NCBI RefSeq assembly: GCF_021462825.1
Contig: NZ_JAKEEB010000027.1
Span: 26,563 to 90,562 of the forward strand
Source: Streptomyces glomeratus
Lineage (GTDB): Bacteria; Actinomycetota; Actinomycetes; Streptomycetales; Streptomycetaceae
Reading direction: 5' to 3'
DNA length: 64,000 bases
Positions 58,369 through 64,000 of this stretch are shown piece by piece (within the stretch, counting starts at the first letter, position 1; each line of letters begins with the position of its first letter). The translations under genes and the position numbers were made by a program. The notes under the pieces are model-generated. The model was not told where the DNA came from. It worked only from the letters and a program-made list of their open reading frames with translations, and did no database searches.

Positions 58369-59393
58369 CCGCCCCGGCCACCGCCGGCATCCTGGGCTCC
58401 CCGCGGGAGGACCTCACCGCCGCACGGATCCTCGACCGGGCCCGCGACCTCGTCGCCCCCGCACTCGCGGACGCCGTCGCCGCCCTGCACCCCTGGGTCG
58501 CCGAGATGGCCGAGCACGCGCTGGGGACCCGTGGGACGGACGCCGGCCGCGGCGGGGGCAAGGGTGTGCGCCAGGCGCTGGCCCTGCTCGGCGCCGAACT
58601 GGCCGGCGCGCCCGCCGGCACCGGCGTCCCGGCCGCCGTGGCCGTCGAACTCGTGCACACCTTCTCCCTGGTGCACGACGACATCATGGACGGCGACGCC
58701 CTGCGCCGAGGCCGCCCCGCGCTGTGGAAGGCGTACGGCACCGGCCCGGCCGTGCTCGCGGGCGACGCGCTCTTCGCCCTCGGCGTGGAGACGCTGAGCA
58801 CGGCCCCGGCGGCCGTGCGCCGGCTCAGCGGTGCCCTGTGTGATCTGGTCCACGGCCAGGCCGACGACCTGCTCTTCGCCCGCCGCCCCTGGACCGGCGC
58901 CGAGGCCGTGACCACGCAGGAGTACGAGACGATGGCCGAGCGCAAGACGGGAGCGCTGCTCGGCTGCGCCCTCGCTCTCGGTGCGCAGCTCGGCGGAGCG
59001 AGCGACGGTACCGCGGCCGCGCTCGACGGGGTCGGCCGCCACCTCGGAGTGGCCTTCCAGATCGTCGACGACCTGCTGGGCATCTGGGGCGATCCGGAGG
59101 TCACCGGCAAACCCGTGCACGGCGATCTGCGGGAGGGGAAGAAGACCTTCCCGGTCCTCGCCGCCCTGGGCAGCCCGTACGGCCCCGAGCTCGCAGCCCT
59201 GCTGTCCGCCGGTGAGGCGGCGGGGCGCGCAGCCGACCTCGTGGCCCAGGCGGGCGGCCGTGCGGCCGCCCTGCGCGAGGCCCGTCGTCACCTCGCCGCC
59301 GCGGACGCCCTTCTCGACTCGGTCCCCTGTTCCCCGCGCGCGGTGGCGGACGTGCGCAGCCTGCTCCCGGCCCTGACCCGGCGCGCGCTCTGA
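58365..59393 (+). CDS. Polyprenyl (geranylgeranyl/farnesyl-type) diphosphate synthase
   Basis: 342 residues. First Asp-rich motif DDIMDGD near 105-111 and second DDLLGIWGD near 234-242, with GRPALWK and the GKKTF segment. The protein condenses isopentenyl diphosphate with allylic diphosphates to make C15-C20 or longer chains. The LVHDDIMD pattern is that of actinobacterial GGPP/FPP-type enzymes for terpenoids or carotenoids. The only coupled gene is the TPR protein; no terpene cyclase, crtB or prenyltransferase lies within the window. Chain length cannot be fixed from sequence. Confidence 0.9.
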   Translation: MTAPATAGILGSPREDLTAARILDRARDLVAPALADAVAALHPWVAEMAEHALGTRGTDAGRGGGKGVRQALALLGAELAGAPAGTGVPAAVAVELVHTFSLVHDDIMDGDALRRGRPALWKAYGTGPAVLAGDALFALGVETLSTAPAAVRRLSGALCDLVHGQADDLLFARRPWTGAEAVTTQEYETMAERKTGALLGCALALGAQLGGASDGTAAALDGVGRHLGVAFQIVDDLLGIWGDPEVTGKPVHGDLREGKKTFPVLAALGSPYGPELAALLSAGEAAGRAADLVAQAGGRAAALREARRHLAAADALLDSVPCSPRAVADVRSLLPALTRRAL

Positions 59394-59722
59394 GCCCCCT
59401 CGCCTCCGGTCGCCGCGGTGCGGGGGCCGGAGGCGATGCGACGTCGGTCACATGTCGCCCGGCAGGCGGCGGTGCGGGCAACCGCTGCCGGCCCGAACCC
59501 CTCTGTCCACACGACGCACCGTTGGTCACCGGCTCGTCACCCGGCTCCGGACTTGTGCAAAGAGATCACCCGGAAAGCCGCACAAGGGATCTTTCCTTCT
59601 TTACGTGTACATGGCGAATGTAGGGTGGCGCACCGGGGCCCGACCGGCCCCCGCGGCCCCCGAACGGCGCCGTGCACCAAGCGGTTGGTGTGCCCGGCCG
59701 CCCCCTGTAACGAAGGAACTCT
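59394..59722. other. Protease promoter region
   Basis: About 330 bases. It contains AT-richer pieces (CTTTCCTTCTTTACG near 59590) that could hold the M4 protease promoter. I see no gene and no clear dyad. Confidence 0.5.
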
Positions 59723-61495
59723 GTGCGCAAACCCCATATACGCAGGCTGACCGTCGCGGTCGCCGTGACGACGGCGGCCACGCTCCCGGCCGTTCCGGCG
59801 GTCGCCGACGCACCCGCCCACGCGGCGGCCGCGGCCCCCTCGCCGGTCGACGCGGCCCGGGCCGCCGCGTTCGCACACGCCTCCGCCACCGGTGTCACTC
59901 GGGGGGACACCCTGCAGGCGAAGGACGTCATGACCGACCCGGACGGCAAGCAGCACGTCCGTTTCGTCCGCACCCACCAGGGCATGCCCGTCCTCGGCGG
60001 TGACCTGGTCGTCCACCTGGACCGGCGGGGCGGCTACCTCGGCGTGACCCGCGCCGCGGACCATGCCGTCCAGCCCGCCACCATCGAGGCGAAGCTGACG
60101 GCCGAGCAGGCAGAGCGGACGGCCGCCGACACCGCGCAGGGCGACGCGGGCGCCGCCGAACTCGTGGTGGACGCCCGTGACGGCCATGCCGCCCTGGCCT
60201 ACCAGGTGCGCGTCACGGACAGCCGCACCGCCGAGGCGGGGGGTTCCCGCACCGTCGTCGTGGACGCGCTGACCGGCCGGGTCCGCAGCAACACGCCCGA
60301 GAACGACGAGTTCATCTCGCCCTCGCTGGCTCGGACCCTGCGCAAGCGGGGCGAGACGGCGGCCCCGGGGACGGACGGCCCCATGGTCCCGTCCGGCCTC
60401 ACCGCCGCCACGGCGTCCGCGGCCGCCCGCTACCCGTCGACCGCGACCGGTACCGGCGCCTCCCTGTTCGTCGGCAAGGTGCCGCTGACCACCACCCGGA
60501 CCGCCCGTATCGGCTACCTCCTCAAGGACCCCACCCGCTGGGGAACCGAGACCCGGGACGCCAAGGGCCGGGAGCTGGAGTCGTTCTCGCGCGGCACCAA
60601 GTTCACCAGCACCACCGACAAATGGGGCAACGGCGCCACCTCGAACCGCGCCACCGTTGCGGTCGACGCCCAGTACGGCATCACCAAGACGCTGGACTTC
60701 TACAAGAAGACCTTCGGCCGCAAGGGCATCAAGAACAACGGCGCGGGCGCCCGCGCCATGGTCCACTTCGGCAAGAAGGTCGGCAACGCCTTCTGGGACT
60801 CCGTCTGCGGCTGCATGCTCTACGGCGACGGCGACGGCAGAATGTTCAAGAAGCCGCTCGTCGTCCTCGACGTCACCGGCCACGAGCTGACCCACGGCGT
60901 CGTCGAGGCCACCGCCGGCCTCGAGGCCACCCGCGAGGACCGGTACGGCCAGTACGGTGAGCCGGGCGCCCTCAACGAGTCGCTCGCGGATGTCTTCGGG
61001 TCGGGCGTCGAGTTCGCCGCCGGCAACCCGAAGAACCGGCCGAACTATCTGATCGGCGAGAAGCTCGGACTGCGGCAGACGTTCCTGCGCCGCCTCGACC
61101 ACCCGTCCCTGGACCGGCTCGAGCGCACGATCGACTACTGGTCGCCGCAGACCGATGACACCGAGGTGCACGCCGCTTCCGGCGTCTCCTCGCACGCCTT
61201 CTACCTGCTGGCCGAGGGCAGCGGCAGGAAGACCATCGGCGGCATGACGTACGACTCGCCCACCAGCGACGGCTCGCGGGTGACCGGCGTCGGACGAGCC
61301 AAGGCCCTGGCGATCTTCTATCGGGCGCTCACCCGGTACATGGTCTCCACGACGGACTTCCACGACGCGCGCGTAGCGACGTTGCAGGCCGCCGCAGACA
61401 TGTACGGCGCGAGCAGCACCGAGTACAGGACGGTCGACAAGGCATGGGCGGCCGTCAACGTGACGGCCGTCAACGCCCCTTCGTCCGGCCGCTGA
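59723..61495 (+). CDS. Secreted M4 (thermolysin-family) metallopeptidase
   Basis: 590 residues. Signal peptide 1-27, an FTP-type propeptide (about 60-200) and the catalytic domain with HELTH (near 387-391) and the third zinc ligand in GALNESLADVFG (near 418). Further landmarks are the Ca-binding-like DYWSPQTDD and HAASGVSSHAFYLLAEGS. It is a neutral zinc protease that would be secreted and autoactivated. GTG 59723 has AAGGAA nearby. The SSI gene in the window inhibits serine proteases, not this one. A strong terminator follows. Confidence 0.93.
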   Translation: MRKPHIRRLTVAVAVTTAATLPAVPAVADAPAHAAAAAPSPVDAARAAAFAHASATGVTRGDTLQAKDVMTDPDGKQHVRFVRTHQGMPVLGGDLVVHLDRRGGYLGVTRAADHAVQPATIEAKLTAEQAERTAADTAQGDAGAAELVVDARDGHAALAYQVRVTDSRTAEAGGSRTVVVDALTGRVRSNTPENDEFISPSLARTLRKRGETAAPGTDGPMVPSGLTAATASAAARYPSTATGTGASLFVGKVPLTTTRTARIGYLLKDPTRWGTETRDAKGRELESFSRGTKFTSTTDKWGNGATSNRATVAVDAQYGITKTLDFYKKTFGRKGIKNNGAGARAMVHFGKKVGNAFWDSVCGCMLYGDGDGRMFKKPLVVLDVTGHELTHGVVEATAGLEATREDRYGQYGEPGALNESLADVFGSGVEFAAGNPKNRPNYLIGEKLGLRQTFLRRLDHPSLDRLERTIDYWSPQTDDTEVHAASGVSSHAFYLLAEGSGRKTIGGMTYDSPTSDGSRVTGVGRAKALAIFYRALTRYMVSTTDFHDARVATLQAAADMYGASSTEYRTVDKAWAAVNVTAVNAPSSGR

Positions 61496-61508
61496 ACCGG
61501 CCCGGACA

Positions 61509-61542
61509 CACGGGGGGCCCGCCGCGCGGCGGGCCCCCCGTG
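61509..61542. terminator. Strong terminator
   Basis: A perfect 16-bp inverted repeat (left arm CACGGGGGGCCCGCCG, right arm its complement) with a two-base CG loop lies between the protease and AIM24 genes. Confidence 0.9.
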
Positions 61543-61543
61543 G

Positions 61544-62215
61544 TCAGTGCTCCTTCTGCGGCGTCAGCTCGCTGGGCCGCACCACCACATAGCCCTCGCC
61601 CTCCAGCTTCAGCTGGACGGATTCCCCCGAGCCCCCGCGCAGCATCGACCCGATGGACTGCGACCGGTGCAGCGAGGTGTGCAGCCGCGCCGTCCAGCCC
61701 ACCACCGCGTCGGTGTCCACGTACACCGGCTGCTGCGGCGAGACGGGGATGACGAGAGGGTTGCCCTCACAGATCAGCCCCAGCCTGCCGTGCCCGGTGA
61801 ACACGCTGTTGAACAGACCGCCGCCCGCGATGCCCGCACCCTTCACGGTCTGGATCCGGTATGCCAGCGTCGCGTCGAAACACAGCACATTGCGCCCGTT
61901 GACGGTGAACTCGTCACCCTGCTCGACGTCCACGATGAAGCAGTTCTGCGCCTCGTGCGCGAACCACGCCTCGCCCTGACCGCGCACGGCCATCAACGGC
62001 AGCCCCTCACCGGTGACCGCACGCTTGAGCATCCCGCCCACGCCCTGGCCCTTGCGTTCGAACTGGAGATTTCCGCGGTAGGCGACCATCGCACCCTGCC
62101 GCGCGAGCATCTCGCCGTTCACCACGTACCGGATGGACTTGGCGGTCTGTACGGACATGCCCGGCCCGTCGGCCGGCTGCACCATGTGATCACTGGAAAA
62201 GAGGTCACCCTTCAT
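61544..62215 (-). CDS. AIM24-family protein
   Basis: 223 residues. Repeated beta-strand fold of AIM24 (Altered Inheritance of Mitochondria 24-like): VVNGEMLARQGAMVAYRGNLQF, GNPLVIPVSPQQPVYVDTDAVVGWTA and the late EGYVVVRPSEL motif. Actinobacterial members are cytoplasmic and of unknown role. ATG 62215 gives family-length protein, but no strong ribosome site is visible and the open frame continues upstream. Its stop is two bases from the terminator. Confidence 0.85.
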   Translation of the reverse strand: MKGDLFSSDHMVQPADGPGMSVQTAKSIRYVVNGEMLARQGAMVAYRGNLQFERKGQGVGGMLKRAVTGEGLPLMAVRGQGEAWFAHEAQNCFIVDVEQGDEFTVNGRNVLCFDATLAYRIQTVKGAGIAGGGLFNSVFTGHGRLGLICEGNPLVIPVSPQQPVYVDTDAVVGWTARLHTSLHRSQSIGSMLRGGSGESVQLKLEGEGYVVVRPSELTPQKEH

Positions 62216-62362
62216 GGGCGCATGGTGTCCCGGAAGATCACACTCCGCCAAGGCCGGGGATGTCCTGGAACGGCAACAACCGGGACGCGGGCCGGGGGCG
62301 GAGGGCCGGGGCCGCACCGACTTCCCTCGTTCGGCCCGTGACCGGCCCCCAGGAGGGGAACG

Positions 62363-63880
62363 ATGTCCGGGAGAAACGAGGCGGAGGACGGACAGCGCAT
62401 GACGGTGCTCGGGGTCGACATCGGTACGTCCAGCAGCAAAGGCGTGCTGGTCGACGCGGACGGAACGGTTCTCGCCACGGCGGTGCGGCCGCATACGGTC
62501 AGCCGGCCGAGGCCGGGCCATGTCGAGATGGACGCGGCTGTGTGGTGGGACGAGTTCGCCTCCCTCGCCCGCGAGCTGGCGCCGCCCGGCACCGCAGTCG
62601 AGGCCGTCGGCGTCAGCGGCATGGGGCCGTGCGTGGCCCTGGCCGACGAGCACGACACACCGCTGCACCCGGCCATCCTGTACGGCGTCGACACCCGCGC
62701 CACCGCCCAGATCGCCCGGCTCGACGCCGAACTCGGCGCCGACGCCGTCCTGCGGCGCTGCGGATCCCTGCTGTCCACTCAGGCCGTGGGCCCCAAGATC
62801 GTCTGGCTCGCCGAGCACCGCCCCGGCATCACCGCGCGCGCCCGGCGCCTGTACATGCCCAGCTCCTTCCTGGTGAACCGGCTCACCGGCGCCTACGTCC
62901 TCGACCACCACTCGGCGAGTCAGTCCGTGCCGCTGTACGACTCGACCGCCCGGCAGTGGTACCGCCCCTGGGCGCGCCGTATCGCACCGGACCTCGAGCT
63001 GCCGCCCCTGCGCTGGCCCGGTGAGATCGCGGGACGGGTCACGGCCGACGCGGCGGCCGTCACCGGCCTTCCGGCCGGCATTCCGGTCGTCACCGGCACC
63101 ATCGACGCCTGGTCTGAGGCGCTGAGCGTCGGTGCCCAGCAGACCGGCGACCTGATGCTCATGTATGGCAGCACCATGTTCCTGATCAACACCGTGGCGG
63201 AGCGGCTCCTGGTGCCGCAGCTGTGGAGCACCGTCGGCGCGTTGCCCGGAACGCGCAGCCTCGCCGGCGGTATGGCCACCTCCGGTGTGATCACCGACTG
63301 GCTGCGGGAGCTGCTCGGTGTCTCCGATCCCGGCGGGCTCCTCGCCGAGGCCGAGGCGTCCGGCGTCGGCGCGAAGGGCCTGTTGATGCTGCCCTACTTC
63401 GCGGGCGAGCGGACCCCGGTCGCCGACCCGGACGCCCGGGGCGTGATCGCCGGACTGACCGTGGAGCACACCCGTGGCGACCTGTACCGGGCCGCGCTTG
63501 AGGCCACCGCCTTCGGGGTGCGGCACAACGTCGAGGCGATGCGCGCGGCCGGCGCCGACATCCGCAGGGTCGTCGCGGTGGGCGGCGGAACCCAGGGCGG
63601 TCTGTGGACTCGTATCGTCTCGGACGTCACGGGACTGGAACAGGAGATCAGGACGGTGACGCTAGGCGCGAGCTACGGGGCGGCGTTCCTGGCCGCGAGC
63701 GCGGTCGGCGACGCCGACATCGACCTCTGGAACCCGGTGTGCGAGCGCGTGCTGCCCCAGACCGGCCGGCGCCCCCGTTACGACGGTCTCTACGACCTCT
63801 ATCTGCGGCTGTACCCGGCGACCCGCGACATCGGCCACGCCCTCGCCCGACACCAGCGCGCCACCGCCGACGCTCCCCCG
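62363..63880 (+). CDS. FGGY-family carbohydrate kinase (3' end uncertain)
   Basis: About 506 residues before the sequence becomes unreliable. The phosphate-1 motif VDIGTSSSKGVLVD is near 18-31, then the substrate loop GVDTRATAQIARLD and the C-terminal domain with GERTPVADPDARGVIAGLT and VAVGGGTQGGLWTRIVSD. It phosphorylates a pentulose, hexulose or polyol with ATP; xylulose or gluconate are typical. ATG 62363 has AGGAGGGGAACG directly ahead; ATG 62399 is downstream in frame. The end is expected near here, but the last bases run into artefactual G/C runs, so the true stop cannot be placed. Confidence 0.85.

Positions 63881-64000
<120 letters not shown>

Noticed and set aside
57322..59393. Terpene biosynthetic cluster
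   Set aside because: Only a polyprenyl synthetase and a TPR protein are present, with no cyclase, P450 or transferase nearby.
62216..63526. Upstream leftward extension of the AIM24 frame
   Set aside because: The extension is antisense to the FGGY kinase; AIM24 homology covers only the part after 62215.

Overview
The window is high-GC (roughly 70-75%) actinobacterial chromosome. It is almost certainly Streptomyces. The supporting gene content is a Streptomyces subtilisin inhibitor, the melC1-melC2 tyrosinase operon, a LAETG (sortase E type) surface protein, several SpoIIE-type phosphatases with STAS proteins, a CPWA-type glutathione-S-transferase-like reductase, a deazaflavin-dependent nitroreductase and a cytochrome P450 followed by its ferredoxin. 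GTG and occasional TTG starts, ATGA and TGATG gene overlaps, and several probable leaderless promoters fit the same genus. It looks like ordinary chromosomal arm or near-arm sequence. I see no tRNA, rRNA, CRISPR array, insertion sequence, prophage or complete antibiotic cluster. The last ~120 bases are homopolymer G/C runs and look like a sequencing or assembly artefact at a contig end.

Layout. 1-5.9 kb: the tail of a probable ROK regulator followed by a degenerate tandem repeat, an SDR oxidoreductase, an HAD phosphatase/PHP phosphoesterase operon, a small leaderless gene, and a secreted GH16 beta-glucanase with a ricin-type module. 6-11.3 kb: a VanZ-like protein, a compact six-gene Mrp/Mbh-type cation antiporter operon with every junction overlapping, and a DUF4230 protein. 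11.4-18.4 kb: a PRPP synthetase, a large LAETG-anchored DUF1996 protein, a STAS protein, and two regulator/target pairs (oxidoreductase with GlxA-type regulator; DUF1304 with TetR) that have clear operator dyads. 18.4-31.7 kb: amidohydrolase, VOC protein, CDF metal exporter, MerR/monooxygenase-like divergent pair, SpoIIE phosphatase no. 1, nitroreductase, LysE exporter, P450 plus ferredoxin, TetR and flavoprotein.

32-39.2 kb is the most unusual stretch. Two paralogous genes each encode, in one polypeptide, sigma-factor-like regions 2 and 4, a zinc-finger HxxxCxxC anti-sigma-like motif, one membrane helix and an extracellular ricin-type beta-trefoil. They flank SpoIIE phosphatase no. 2 and a ribbon-helix-helix/Fic-like toxin-antitoxin pair. 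39-45 kb: a PucR regulator sits with a 2-hydroxyacid dehydrogenase/FMN hydroxyacid oxidase operon and a cyclase/NCS1 permease operon. 45.2-47.7 kb: a second dnaK-grpE pair sits behind a HAIR-type HspR operator. 48-51.9 kb: protease inhibitor, a perfect-period 57-bp tandem repeat, STAS protein, HAD-IIB phosphatase and SpoIIE phosphatase no. 3. 52-64 kb: zinc alcohol dehydrogenase, VOC protein, RNase HI with a C-terminal Cys/His motif, melC operon, AlkB, a 13-bp iterated TATAC array in front of a TPR/polyprenyl synthetase operon, a thermolysin-family protease, an AIM24 protein and an FGGY kinase running into the damaged contig end.

Recurring themes are partner-switching regulation (three SpoIIE phosphatases and two STAS proteins that could serve sigma factors of the SigB type), extracellular glycan or protein handling (GH16, M4 protease, SSI, LAETG protein, lectin sensors) and locally autoregulated small operons.
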